DNA of 64,000 bases. Origin: Chloroflexota bacterium. GTDB lineage: Bacteria; Chloroflexota; Anaerolineae; JAAYEA01. The position numbers were made by a program, and so were the translations under genes. Positions 1-9,201 of this stretch are shown here, piece by piece. Under the pieces are notes generated by a model. It searched no databases, was not told where the DNA came from, and was given only the letters and a program-made list of their open reading frames with translations. Position 1 is the first letter of the stretch. Every line of letters starts with the position of its first letter. Location of the stretch: contig JAIOAV010000006.1 in assembly GCA_019873665.1 (NCBI GenBank), positions 1 through 64,000 of the forward strand, in the 5' to 3' direction.

Positions 1-468
1 CTTGGCCACGTTGAACAACGTCCCTGCCTCGGCTGCGATAGTGCGGGAGATATACAGATCCTTGAGCACCTGACGGGACGGATCAGAGGAGATGACAAAG
101 GCGTCTCGGTTGAGGTCGCGCAACTCGATGCCAAGCCGAGCGAGCTCGGCAGTGTAGCCCGTATCGGCGTAGATGCTGGCCATGTCGTGATCGTTCTCGA
201 TGCCGCCGCCCTCGGCCACGATGATCTCGGCCGGCGACAGGCCTTGCGCCAGAAGCGCCTCCACCATTCCGCCCACAAAGGCAGGATGCGTGATGATACC
301 CGAATCTGGAGCAAAGCGCAGCACCACATTCGGCTTGAGCCCGACCGCCGCCCGCCATGACCCACCTAGGCCCACCACAAGCGCCCGCCCCGCCATACGG
401 AACAGATCAAGAGATGGCAATGCCTTCAGCTCTATCCTCAGCAGATAGACTGTCTCCGGTTGTTGCAT
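1..468 (-). CDS. DUF362 domain protein, C-terminus beyond the left window edge
   Basis: Open minus frame from ATG at 468 to the window edge (MQQPETVYLLRIELKALPSLDLFRMAGRALVVGLGGSWRAAVGLKPNVVLRFAPDSGIITHPAFVGGMVEALLAQG...); DUF362-like KPN...THP...EALLAQG pattern. Absent from the ORF track because it is truncated. Confidence 0.75.
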   Translation of the reverse strand, partial: MQQPETVYLLRIELKALPSLDLFRMAGRALVVGLGGSWRAAVGLKPNVVLRFAPDSGIITHPAFVGGMVEALLAQGLSPAEIIVAEGGGIENDHDMASIYADTGYTAELARLGIELRDLNRDAFVISSDPSRQVLKDLYISRTIAAEAGTLFNVAK

Positions 469-485
469 GAGATCAACCTGACATC

Positions 486-1784
486 CTACTCACTCGTCGC
501 TGCTGCTGCCGCACGCGCTTCTTCCACCCGCTCTCGCAGCGTCTGGCGCAAGGTCTCGATATCGCGCGGCACAGCGATGGCCGTGGCCGCCAGGATCAGG
601 CCGCAGAGCGCCCACGTGCCGATGCAGATGACCAGGATCGCCGTCTGCAGCGAGGAGCGGACAGCGATCATGCCCGCCAATAGAGGTGCGAGCGCCGACC
701 CGCCCTGTTCGATGAAATACTGCACCGCCAATGCCGTGCTCCTCACCTCTGGCACGGTGATGTCGTGCACGGTCGCAGTAACGTTGGGCGCGGCAAAGGG
801 CATAAAGAACGCCGTGATCGCCAGAAGCGGGATGAAAGTGACCGTGTTCCCCACCGGCACCCTCACTGCCAGGAACAGAAAACCCGCACCGAGCAGGACA
901 GCCACGAGGCTAACCAACATCCGGCCGCGGCGCGTGCGCTTGAACAACGCATCGCCGAGCGTCCCACCCACAAAGTAACCGACCGCCAGCGTCAAGACGG
1001 CGACTGCCATGGCAAGGGTCGCTTGGCCACTGGTGTAGCCCCGTTCCGTCTCCAGATACCGGAACGCCCAGTAGGTCAACACGTTCCAGGGAAAGACGCC
1101 GAAAAAGCCTTGGGCAAAGAGGAGCAACATGCTGCGTTTGCGCAAGAGCCCTCGCGCCTCCCGCAGGTCAAAGCGCCACTGCTGCTGGGCCGCGATCTCC
1201 TCAAACCCCGGCTCGGACTGGCCGCGTGGCACTTCGCGCACAAAGAGGAAGATAGCGAGCGCGATCACGAGGCCCACGGCTCCGGTGACCAGATAGATGT
1301 TGCGCCAGCCGATAACACCGACCAGGGCACTCGCCATGATCAGGCCCAGCATGTAGCCCATCGGCATCGCCGTCTGCAGCAAGCCGTACACGCGGCCACG
1401 CATTTGCGGCCCGAAATAGTCTGACACCAGGCTATACAGGCCGGGATAGCTGGAATCGTCTATGCCGGTCGAAGCACGAGTCGCCACAAAGAGCGAAAAG
1501 CTGGGCACGATGGCGCTCAGCCAGGTTGTCGCGCCCCAGATAAAGCTGGCCAGTGCCAGCAGCTTGGCCCGCGCGAAACGGTCAAAGAGGTAGCCCCAGA
1601 GAGGGTAAAAAACCGCGGCGACGACGATCGCACCGGTAAAGACAACGCCCATCTGCTCCTCATTGATGCCGAATTCCTCCATGATGGGCGTCGTCAGCGG
1701 CCCGATCAGCAGCTTGTCCGCCTGATGCAGCAGCATGAAGAGGAAGAAGATCAGGACAACAACCCAACGATAGCGTGGTCTCAT
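486..1784 (-). CDS. MFS transporter (about 12 TM)
   Basis: Hydrophobic MRPRYRWVVVLIFFLFMLLHQADKLLIGPL... with MFS-like G-rich TM segments. The start at 1784 overlaps the upstream stop (TGATG); the 1910 start in the ORF track is unlikely. Confidence 0.85.
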   Translation of the reverse strand: MRPRYRWVVVLIFFLFMLLHQADKLLIGPLTTPIMEEFGINEEQMGVVFTGAIVVAAVFYPLWGYLFDRFARAKLLALASFIWGATTWLSAIVPSFSLFVATRASTGIDDSSYPGLYSLVSDYFGPQMRGRVYGLLQTAMPMGYMLGLIMASALVGVIGWRNIYLVTGAVGLVIALAIFLFVREVPRGQSEPGFEEIAAQQQWRFDLREARGLLRKRSMLLLFAQGFFGVFPWNVLTYWAFRYLETERGYTSGQATLAMAVAVLTLAVGYFVGGTLGDALFKRTRRGRMLVSLVAVLLGAGFLFLAVRVPVGNTVTFIPLLAITAFFMPFAAPNVTATVHDITVPEVRSTALAVQYFIEQGGSALAPLLAGMIAVRSSLQTAILVICIGTWALCGLILAATAIAVPRDIETLRQTLRERVEEARAAAAATSE

Positions 1785-4700
1785 CAGTGTCCTCCTTGAC
1801 TCTGGTTTTGCTGTCCGACGATGACTTCTATGGGGATCGCGAGGGAACGGCCATCTACCTGCACCGCAAGCGAGACCTGATCTGCCGGGATTCCTTCCTC
1901 TCCCTGCCATGTGACATCCAAGCGCACCGTCTTGCCCGGCTTGATGACCAGCGCACGCCGCGAGATATCCAATGGCGCCGCGCCCGGCATCACGGCAACC
2001 TGGGCCGCCTGATAGCCGCTGTTCTTTAGCGTCAACTTGCCGTGCGGCGGCACGCCTGGTTCCGGCGCAACCAGCGGCGCAAGTGCGACCTCCAGCTCTG
2101 CCGCCAGCTCCACCATCCAGCGCACATCCAGCATCGCCTCGCCGCCATTGCTCTGCACCAGGATGCCGTTTGGCTCACTCATTGGCCCGGCAGGCAAGCC
2201 TTCGCTGTTGGCGATCACCCGCACAGTCTGGGATGTGCCTCCAGGACAGATAAAGGTGGCAGGCTCTACCACGAGCCGCGCCACCCGGCTCGTAATCGTG
2301 CCACGCAGCGGCGCAAGCCCGCGGTTGAAGATCATAAATGATCCTTCTGCCGGCGCATAGTTGACACTCGTCCCCAGATCCACCTCAGTCGTGTCCACGT
2401 CCAGCAGCGGCGCAGCGATGATAACCGACATCGGGATCTCGCGCTGGCCACCATTGCTCACAACACGCAATACGGCCCGCGCCCCGTCAGCTTCCTCTGG
2501 CAGCGCGAGCCCATAGGCCGTCAGCGTTACCACCGCGCGTTGCCCAGCTTCACAGATGCCATGCTGCGGTGTGATCTCAATCCACACCGCATCGGTCTCC
2601 AACTGCCACTCCAGCAAGCCCGTATCGCGGTTGCGGATCTCCAGTTGCCGTTGCACGGGCGTAACGCGATCTGTCACACCAAAGTCTACATACGCTGGCT
2701 CCACCTCCAGCGCCGGCTGGACCACCACCAGCACCACGCTGACATCCCGATCGCCACCATCGCTGCTCAGGCACAACGCCCGCGGGCTTTCGACGATCTG
2801 CCCCCGCGCGAAACGAGAGGTGCCCACGGCAAGCTGTACATCGGCAGCCGCCCCAGGGGCCACCTCTAGCTGCCCTGGCGTCGCGGTCAGCCACTCCTCA
2901 CAGCTCTGGATCGCCACGTGCAACGGGGCCGACCCGGCATTGCTCAACGTCAAAGGATAGACCCGCGTTTCCCCCAGCGGGACCTCCAGACGCAGCTCGC
3001 CGAGACCGATGGTGAGACGCGGCGCGAGAACCGTTACCATGGCGTCTAGAGCGACCTGCCCGGCATTGGAATGGATCATCACCGCCGCGCGCGCGCTGGC
3101 CTTCCCTTCCATCAGCGACGCTGTATCTGCCACAACCGTGGCCTGGCATGTCTCACCAGCGCCACAGCGGTATGGCTGCGGCGAGACGTGTAGCCAGGGC
3201 ACGCGACTGCGCAACGTGACCTCCAACTCGCCTGTGCCGCGATTGGCAATGTATAGCTGCTGCCGCCCCTCAGTCCCGATTAGCAGCGGGCCAAAGTCCA
3301 ACACATCGGGCGCGACCTCCAAAACCGGCTGCAGCCGCCGCACCCGCGCTCCGACACGCATTTGTCCAGCGTCGCTATCCACGACGAGCGCGCCCGCGTC
3401 TTCATGACGGCCCGGCGTTAACATCCCCGCCTTGAGCACCACCTGGATCTGCGCCGCACGTTGCGGCGCGACCTGGAAATCCGGGTTCACGACCTGGAGC
3501 CAAGCGACGCAGCTCTGCACGCGCCCCTTCAACATGCCGCCGCCTGTGTTGTTCACCGTGAGCTGTATGGTTACGTCGCGCGCGTCCTGCACCTCGCCGA
3601 AATCGAGGACCTCAGCCGACAACGACAGGGCCGGCCTGAGCATCAGGCGTCCCTGCACGCCAACCCACTGTCGTCCGCCATCGCTATCCACCAGGATCGC
3701 CTGGGGCTCCACCGCCCCGCCATGTGGCAGACGCGATCCCCAGATCGTTACCAGCACGTCAACCGACTGGTGCGGCGGGATCTCAAAGGCAGAGCCTTGG
3801 AGCGTCAGCCAGCTCACCTGGCTCGTGATGCGCCCTTTCAGGTCGCCATCGCCTGCATTATGAAGCGTGAGGAGTGTCTCTTTGCGCTCGCGCGGGCCAA
3901 TCTCCGCCACCTCAATCCGCCGTGGGCGCACCAGGAGCCTTCCCTTGGCAACCGGCGGCGCAGTCTCGCGCATCGGTGTAACAGAGCTCATCACGGCGCG
4001 TGGCGGCGCAGCCGCCTCCGTCACCGCTTTCTCTTGCGGTTGCGAGACATCCAAAGGCTGCAACTCGACGGGGCCTCCCCAGAGCGCCTCACGCATATCG
4101 GCAGCCGAGCTGAAACGGCTCATGGGGTCACGCCGCGTGGCGCGCAGCAGCACAGCTTCGGTGCGGCGCGAAAGGCCAGAGATGGATTGGCGCAGCGAGG
4201 AGGGAAGCCGTCCTGACGAGAGCAACCTACGTGCGAGAAGCGCGTATAGAAGGATGCCAACTGTATAGATGTCCGCCGCGACTGTCCAGCTGCCAGCCTC
4301 CAGCTCTGGCGGTCGGTAAGGGGATGTGATCATAAGCCCCTGCTCTCGCGGCGGCGCAAAGAAGCGCTCCAGGCCGAGATCAACTAGGACGACAAGGCCG
4401 GACCTGGCGATCATCACTCGCTCGGGCCGTAGCTCGCCAAGATAGAGAGGGGGCTTCTGCTGGTGCAGATACACCATCAGATCGGCAAGCTGCGCGCCCC
4501 AGCTTCGCACGGCCTCTTCGTGGATCGCTTGCGGAAAGCGTTGAATCAACTGCGCGGCGTTCCAGCCCGGCACCAGGGGACGCACCAGATAGTGTTTGTC
4601 TCCTACAGAAAACAGGTCTAGAATACGAACCAGATGCGGATGCTCTAGCCGAGCCCACCGGTCGGCCTGCTCCCGAAAGGCTTCCCGGGCACGCCTTTTT

Positions 4701-5056
4701 TCCTCACCGGTGAGCAGCGCGATCTCGCTGAACTCGTGAAGAGCCAAGTACCTGCCGGGCGCTTGCGCGTCCTGCACTCGATAGACGGCACTGACCTGTC
4801 CACGCGAAAAGGTGCCGACGATCTTGTAGCGCCCCTTTACGTCGCTGGGTGGCCTTTCCTGAAATATCTGCGCAAATAGCTGCGCGTCAGTGGATGAGTC
4901 ATCGTCGCAGCGGGGGCAGCGCGTCGTGCCGAGGGGGCGCAGTGTGCCGCAACGCGGGCAGATCTGCGCGATGGGCGAACCACAAACAAGACAACGTGTT
5001 GTGTCTTCAGGATTCAGCGAGTTACATTTCAGACAGCGTCTTTTCATGTCCGGCAA
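1784..5056 (-). CDS. Double zinc ribbon + protein-kinase-like (probable pseudokinase) domain + about seven tandem Ig-like repeats
   Basis: Four Cx2C pairs at the N-terminus (CLKC, CLVC, CPRC, CPRC); kinase-like fold signature GRYKIVGTFSRGQVSAVYRV...LVDLGLERFF; then repeats of about 100 aa (LEVxPxxLDFG...LxNxGxGxLxxxxxSxxxWLxxxP...). Confidence 0.8.
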   Translation of the reverse strand: MPDMKRRCLKCNSLNPEDTTRCLVCGSPIAQICPRCGTLRPLGTTRCPRCDDDSSTDAQLFAQIFQERPPSDVKGRYKIVGTFSRGQVSAVYRVQDAQAPGRYLALHEFSEIALLTGEEKRRAREAFREQADRWARLEHPHLVRILDLFSVGDKHYLVRPLVPGWNAAQLIQRFPQAIHEEAVRSWGAQLADLMVYLHQQKPPLYLGELRPERVMIARSGLVVLVDLGLERFFAPPREQGLMITSPYRPPELEAGSWTVAADIYTVGILLYALLARRLLSSGRLPSSLRQSISGLSRRTEAVLLRATRRDPMSRFSSAADMREALWGGPVELQPLDVSQPQEKAVTEAAAPPRAVMSSVTPMRETAPPVAKGRLLVRPRRIEVAEIGPRERKETLLTLHNAGDGDLKGRITSQVSWLTLQGSAFEIPPHQSVDVLVTIWGSRLPHGGAVEPQAILVDSDGGRQWVGVQGRLMLRPALSLSAEVLDFGEVQDARDVTIQLTVNNTGGGMLKGRVQSCVAWLQVVNPDFQVAPQRAAQIQVVLKAGMLTPGRHEDAGALVVDSDAGQMRVGARVRRLQPVLEVAPDVLDFGPLLIGTEGRQQLYIANRGTGELEVTLRSRVPWLHVSPQPYRCGAGETCQATVVADTASLMEGKASARAAVMIHSNAGQVALDAMVTVLAPRLTIGLGELRLEVPLGETRVYPLTLSNAGSAPLHVAIQSCEEWLTATPGQLEVAPGAAADVQLAVGTSRFARGQIVESPRALCLSSDGGDRDVSVVLVVVQPALEVEPAYVDFGVTDRVTPVQRQLEIRNRDTGLLEWQLETDAVWIEITPQHGICEAGQRAVVTLTAYGLALPEEADGARAVLRVVSNGGQREIPMSVIIAAPLLDVDTTEVDLGTSVNYAPAEGSFMIFNRGLAPLRGTITSRVARLVVEPATFICPGGTSQTVRVIANSEGLPAGPMSEPNGILVQSNGGEAMLDVRWMVELAAELEVALAPLVAPEPGVPPHGKLTLKNSGYQAAQVAVMPGAAPLDISRRALVIKPGKTVRLDVTWQGEEGIPADQVSLAVQVDGRSLAIPIEVIVGQQNQSQGGH

Positions 5057-5319
5057 TCCAATCTACCCGGTGAGTTCGCCGCGCGAAGCACGCTGTCCGC
5101 CTTTTCCCGGATTCGGTATCAGGCCGCAAAGGCGATCGGGCGATCTGAGGGAAGCTGCTGGCAGCCGAGACCACCGCCAACGAACCGTTCCGAAGCCAAG
5201 GGGGACGGCGCGTGAGGTCACATACCACGCATCATTCTAGCACAGGCCGTCGGGAATGCCAAATCAGGTTGTTCCTGGAAGCGTGTCATGTGAAGTAGAA
5301 TTCAACAAGGAGGTGTGAG

Positions 5320-6573
5320 ATGATCTTTCTCAGCGAACTGCGGGGCAAGCCCGTCTGGGATATAGCCGGTGAGCAGATCGGCAAGTGCGTGGACCTACTG
5401 GTCGCTGATCTGGAGCACCCCTTCCCGGCGGTCACCTCCATTGCAGTGCAGACCTCAGACGGTGTCCGCCATGTCAATATCAAGCAGGTCGGTTGGCTGT
5501 GGCCCAGCATCCTCCTTGAGGTCAAAGCAGCTGACCTGCTCCCCTACGAGCCCTCCCCGCACGAGCTGCGACTGGCAGAATCGCTTCTGGACAGACAGAT
5601 CGTGGATGCAGAGGGGAGACGCGTCGTGCGCGTCAACGACGTCCAGATATCGCGCACTGAGGACAAATTCATTCTCACCGGAGTTGACGTTGGCTTTGGC
5701 GGGCTGATTCGGCGTCTGGGGCTGGGAAAGCCGGCAAAGGCTGTCCTATCCGCGCTCAATCGCCCTACGCCCGAGCTGATCATCCCCTGGGAGGATGTAG
5801 CGCCGCTGCAGATGCAGGAGCCGCTGCGCCTGCGCGTCTCGCGCGAAAAGATCGGCAGGCTACACCCGGCTGACATCGCCGCCATCGTCAGTGATCTACC
5901 GCCGCAGACGGGCCAGGCGCTGATCGAAGCGCTGGACGACGAGACACTGGCCGACGCGATGGCAGAGATCCCCGAAGAGATGCAGGTTGCCGTGCTATCC
6001 AACATGGAGCCGGAACGCGCGGCGGATATCCTGGAGGAGATGGCCCCTGATGAAGCGGCAGACCTGGTGGCAGAGCTGCCGGCAGAAAAAAGCAGCGCCA
6101 TCTTGGGTTTGATGGAGGACGAGGAGTCTGAGGATGTGCAGCAGCTTCTCGCGTACCCCGAAAACCGTGCGGGTGGCATTATGACCACAGAGTTCGCCAC
6201 CGTGCCCGAAGGGCTGACTGCCGGCGAAGCGCTGGACTGGTTGCGCAGCTCAGAGGAGGCTCAAGAAGACGAGAACCTGTACTATGTCTATGTAGTAGAT
6301 CACCAGGGCAGCTTGAAGGGGGTGATCAACCTGCGCGACCTGGTGCTCGCACCGCCGCAGACACCCGTCGCAGAGCTAATGCATGCCGATCCGATCACGG
6401 TGGACCCATTGACGCCACAGACAGAGGTAGCGCATCTTGTCGCCAAGTACGATCTGTTGGCAGTGCCCGTCGTAGATGAAAACAACGTTTTGCTCGGCAT
6501 CGTGACCGTGGATGACGCCATTGATGCTGTTCTCCCTACAGCGTGGAAAAAACGACTGCCCCGTTTCTTCTAG
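5320..6573 (+). CDS. PRC-barrel / MgtE N-domain / CBS-pair protein (no MgtE membrane domain)
   Basis: MIFLSELRGKPVWDIAGEQIGKCVDLLV (PRC-like); LHPADIAAIVSDLPPQTGQALIEALDDETLADAMAEIPEEMQ...ILEEMAPDEAADLVAELPAEKS (MgtE_N); ENRAGGIMTTEFATVPEGLTAGEAL...VIVTVDDAID (CBS). GGAGGT RBS. Confidence 0.85.
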   Translation: MIFLSELRGKPVWDIAGEQIGKCVDLLVADLEHPFPAVTSIAVQTSDGVRHVNIKQVGWLWPSILLEVKAADLLPYEPSPHELRLAESLLDRQIVDAEGRRVVRVNDVQISRTEDKFILTGVDVGFGGLIRRLGLGKPAKAVLSALNRPTPELIIPWEDVAPLQMQEPLRLRVSREKIGRLHPADIAAIVSDLPPQTGQALIEALDDETLADAMAEIPEEMQVAVLSNMEPERAADILEEMAPDEAADLVAELPAEKSSAILGLMEDEESEDVQQLLAYPENRAGGIMTTEFATVPEGLTAGEALDWLRSSEEAQEDENLYYVYVVDHQGSLKGVINLRDLVLAPPQTPVAELMHADPITVDPLTPQTEVAHLVAKYDLLAVPVVDENNVLLGIVTVDDAIDAVLPTAWKKRLPRFF

Positions 6574-6603
6574 GGCGCCGCAATCTATAGCCGGAGGTTT
6601 TCG

Positions 6604-7857
6604 ATGCCAGCTCTTCGTAAGCGACTTCATCTGTCATTCCACAGGATCATGATCTTCTTGGCCATCTTGGGCCCTGGGCTGATCACGGCCAGCGGCGACA
6701 ACGATGCGCCCGGCATCGCCACATACTCGATCGCCGGGTCGCACTATGGCTATGATATGCTATGGGTGATCTTGCTGATCACTCTCGGTGAGGTGGTCGT
6801 GCAAGAGATGGCAGCGCGCATGGGAGCAGTTACCACCAAGGGGCTAGCAGACCTGATCCGCGAGCGTTATGGGGTCAAGGTTACTTTTTTCGCCATCTTC
6901 TGCCTCCTGCTGGCCAACTTGGGCACAACTGTGGCCCAGTTCGCCGGCATCGCGGCCAGCACCGAGCTCCTGGGGATCAGCCGCTATATCACCGTTCCCT
7001 TGAGCGCCATCTTTGTGTGGGTGCTCGTCGTCCGGGGCAGCTATGGGCGCGTGGAGAAAGTGCTCCTGGGACTGACCCTCTATGCCATCGCCTATATCAT
7101 CACCGTTTTCCTGGTGCGGCCGGGCTGGGGCGCGGTGGCGCAGCACACGCTGATCCCGACTATCCATTTGCGTAGTGACTATCTGCTCACGCTGCTTGCT
7201 ATCATTGGCACGACTATCACGCCATGGGGCGCTGTCTATATGCAGGCCTCCGTGGCAGACAAGGGAATTCGTCCCGAGCAGTATAGCTATACCAGGATGG
7301 ACGTGATGACTGGTGCCATTCTGGGCAATGTGGTCTCGGCGTTCATCGTCATCTGCACCGCTGCCACGCTGTTTCCTCACGGGATTCGGGTGGATACGGC
7401 GGAGGAAGCCGCGATCGCACTGGTCCCGCTGGCGGGGCCTTGGGCGCGCTACCTCTTCGGCATCGGCCTGCTCGGCGCATCGCTCTTGGCTGCCTCAGTG
7501 CTGCCACTCTCTACCGCATACGCCGTCTGCGAGGCGTTCGGCTGGGAGCGTGGGCTGGACAATCATCTCAGCGAAGCGCCGGTCTTCTTTGGGCTTTACA
7601 CAGCGTTGATCCTTCTGGGTGGGATCATCGTGCTCATTCCCGGCATCGCACTCTTCCCGCTGATGCAGCTATCCCAAGCCATCAATGCAATACTCATACC
7701 CGTCATCCTGGTGCTGATGTTGCGCCTAGTGAACAACACCAAGATCATGGGGCAGTGGACCAACTCGAAACTGGGAAACATCCTGGCGTGGGGCATGACG
7801 ATCTTTATCTCGGCGGCCACGCTCATCATGTTCGCCGTGTCCATCTTCGGCGGCTAG
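6604..7857 (+). CDS. Nramp-family (NRAMP-related) divalent metal transporter
   Basis: GPGLITASGDNDAPGIATYSIAGSHYGYDMLWVILLITLGEVVVQEMAARMGAVTTKGLADLIRERYG is Nramp-like; multiple TM segments; 30 bp downstream of the MgtE_N/CBS gene. Confidence 0.85.
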   Translation: MPALRKRLHLSFHRIMIFLAILGPGLITASGDNDAPGIATYSIAGSHYGYDMLWVILLITLGEVVVQEMAARMGAVTTKGLADLIRERYGVKVTFFAIFCLLLANLGTTVAQFAGIAASTELLGISRYITVPLSAIFVWVLVVRGSYGRVEKVLLGLTLYAIAYIITVFLVRPGWGAVAQHTLIPTIHLRSDYLLTLLAIIGTTITPWGAVYMQASVADKGIRPEQYSYTRMDVMTGAILGNVVSAFIVICTAATLFPHGIRVDTAEEAAIALVPLAGPWARYLFGIGLLGASLLAASVLPLSTAYAVCEAFGWERGLDNHLSEAPVFFGLYTALILLGGIIVLIPGIALFPLMQLSQAINAILIPVILVLMLRLVNNTKIMGQWTNSKLGNILAWGMTIFISAATLIMFAVSIFGG

Positions 7858-7863
7858 CGCACT

Positions 7864-7909
7864 CGCGAGGCAAGGAGAGTGGCGCATGCGCCACTCTCCT
7901 TGCCTCGCG
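7864..7909. terminator. 46-bp perfect inverted repeat, probable bidirectional terminator
   Basis: CGCGAGGCAAGGAGAGTGGCGCA/TGCGCCACTCTCCTTGCCTCGCG between convergent genes. Confidence 0.7.
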
Positions 7910-7915
7910 CAACCC

Positions 7916-8950
7916 TCACAGATACTGATCGAAGAACTCGAATGCCTTATTCGCAGCAAAGGCATGCTCACCGGGGTGGATATCCACCCACAGCTTGTCC
8001 GCCACACCCGCCGCTTCATAGATCCTCTTCACACCTGCATATCCCTTGAGCTGGTCCTCTATCGGGAAGCAGGTGTCATGCACGCCCATCTCCAGCAAGA
8101 GAGGTCGCGGCGCGATCAGGCCGGCGATATCGTGAGTATCGAACCACTTGTAGATCTCGGGGACGATCTGCGACCCGCAGAAGTTGGCGCGCTTGATGCC
8201 AAAACCCTCCCAGGGATTGACATAGCCCATGATGTCCGCAGCCTTGATGCGCGGCTCGACAGGCGTGGTGAAGGTCGTCATCGTTCCGCCCTGCGAGAGG
8301 CCCATCATGCCGATGCGCTCCGGATCTACTTCCGGCCGCGTCTGCAGGTAATCAACGCAGCGCATCATATCAAAGATGTTCAATGTTAACGTATAGATGC
8401 CCATGATCGCGCCGCGGATAAAGTGCACGTTGCACTTGTCCCGGCCGGGATAGGGATTGCCGCCATCTGACCGCTCTCCAAAGACGCGCAGATCAGGCGA
8501 GATCGTCAAAAAACCATGGCGTGCCATCTCCTCGGCATAGTTGTAATGATGCCGCGCGATGTTGTCCTCCAGCTCCGGCGTGCTGCGGTTCCCGGCCACC
8601 GGCTCTTTGCCAAATGGCCCGTGACCGTGGCTGCACACGATGGCCCGCCCCTTGCCATCTGCCCGCATATCAGCGGGGCGCAACACCACACAGGGGACCG
8701 ACATGAACTCCTCCGCATCAAACACCACCCGCTCGCGGATCAGGTCTCCCTCTCGAATCGAATAGATCACGTCAGGCGCGAGGTCCACCGGCTTGGGGAA
8801 CTCTCCCAGCAGCTCAATGAACTTGGCATATGCTTTTTCCCGCCACGCCTGCCAGTCCGCAACGGTCTGACCGCGGAAAGAGAGCAGCGGCGTCCACTCT
8901 TGGGCGCGCTTGTTAAAGTACTCTACCATCGAGAATTGACGCCTGGCCAT
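7916..8950 (-). CDS. Alpha/beta hydrolase family protein (acetyl xylan esterase / dienelactone hydrolase-like)
   Basis: MMGLSQGGTMTTF (GxSxGG nucleophile elbow), CSHGHGPFGKEPV, late HPGEHAF. Start at 8950 with a GGAGG RBS. Confidence 0.75.
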   Translation of the reverse strand: MARRQFSMVEYFNKRAQEWTPLLSFRGQTVADWQAWREKAYAKFIELLGEFPKPVDLAPDVIYSIREGDLIRERVVFDAEEFMSVPCVVLRPADMRADGKGRAIVCSHGHGPFGKEPVAGNRSTPELEDNIARHHYNYAEEMARHGFLTISPDLRVFGERSDGGNPYPGRDKCNVHFIRGAIMGIYTLTLNIFDMMRCVDYLQTRPEVDPERIGMMGLSQGGTMTTFTTPVEPRIKAADIMGYVNPWEGFGIKRANFCGSQIVPEIYKWFDTHDIAGLIAPRPLLLEMGVHDTCFPIEDQLKGYAGVKRIYEAAGVADKLWVDIHPGEHAFAANKAFEFFDQYL

Positions 8951-9104
8951 CAGTTGCCTCCTCTGCACGATCCAGTTTGCGGCTGGATTATACGGCCTTC
9001 GCAACGATCCGTCAAAGGACGATCGCAGACGAGGTCAACATATGAGGTGAGGGGAAAAGAAGAAGGCATCGCGCCGCTCGCGATGCCTTCCAAAGCGCCC
9101 GAGG

Positions 9105-9201
9105 CGGGAGTGGATGGGAGTCGAACCCACCAGGGTTGCCTTCGCAGCACCCCTCAAACGGTTTTGAAGACCGCGGAGCCCACCAGGACTCAACCACCCC
9201 C
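9105..9201 (-). tRNA. selC: tRNA-Sec (anticodon UCA)
   Basis: Minus strand GGGGGTGG-TT-GAGTCC-TGGT-GGGCTC-...GCGGT-CTTCAAA-ACCGT...long variable arm...GTGGG-TTCGACT-CCCAT-CCACTCCC-G: 8-bp acceptor (one G-U), 6-bp D stem with 4-nt loop, TCA anticodon, 5-bp T stem, long variable arm. Confidence 0.93.

Noticed and set aside
765-1424. 219-aa plus-strand ORF (and other long antisense ORFs such as 460-978, 3461-4216)
   Set aside because: Antisense shadows of MFS and scaffold genes in GC-rich DNA; compositionally odd (R/H/Q-rich), no RBS and no recognisable domain.
5057-5319. Looked for an M-box (Mg2+) riboswitch upstream of the MgtE_N/CBS gene
   Set aside because: No recognisable M-box motifs or terminator/antiterminator pair by eye.
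9105-9201. Considered as tRNA-Ser(UGA) because of the long variable arm
   Set aside because: 8-bp acceptor, 6-bp D stem with 4-nt loop, and absence of a normal D-arm layout fit SelC; a genuine tRNA-Ser(UGA) is present at 62533-62617.
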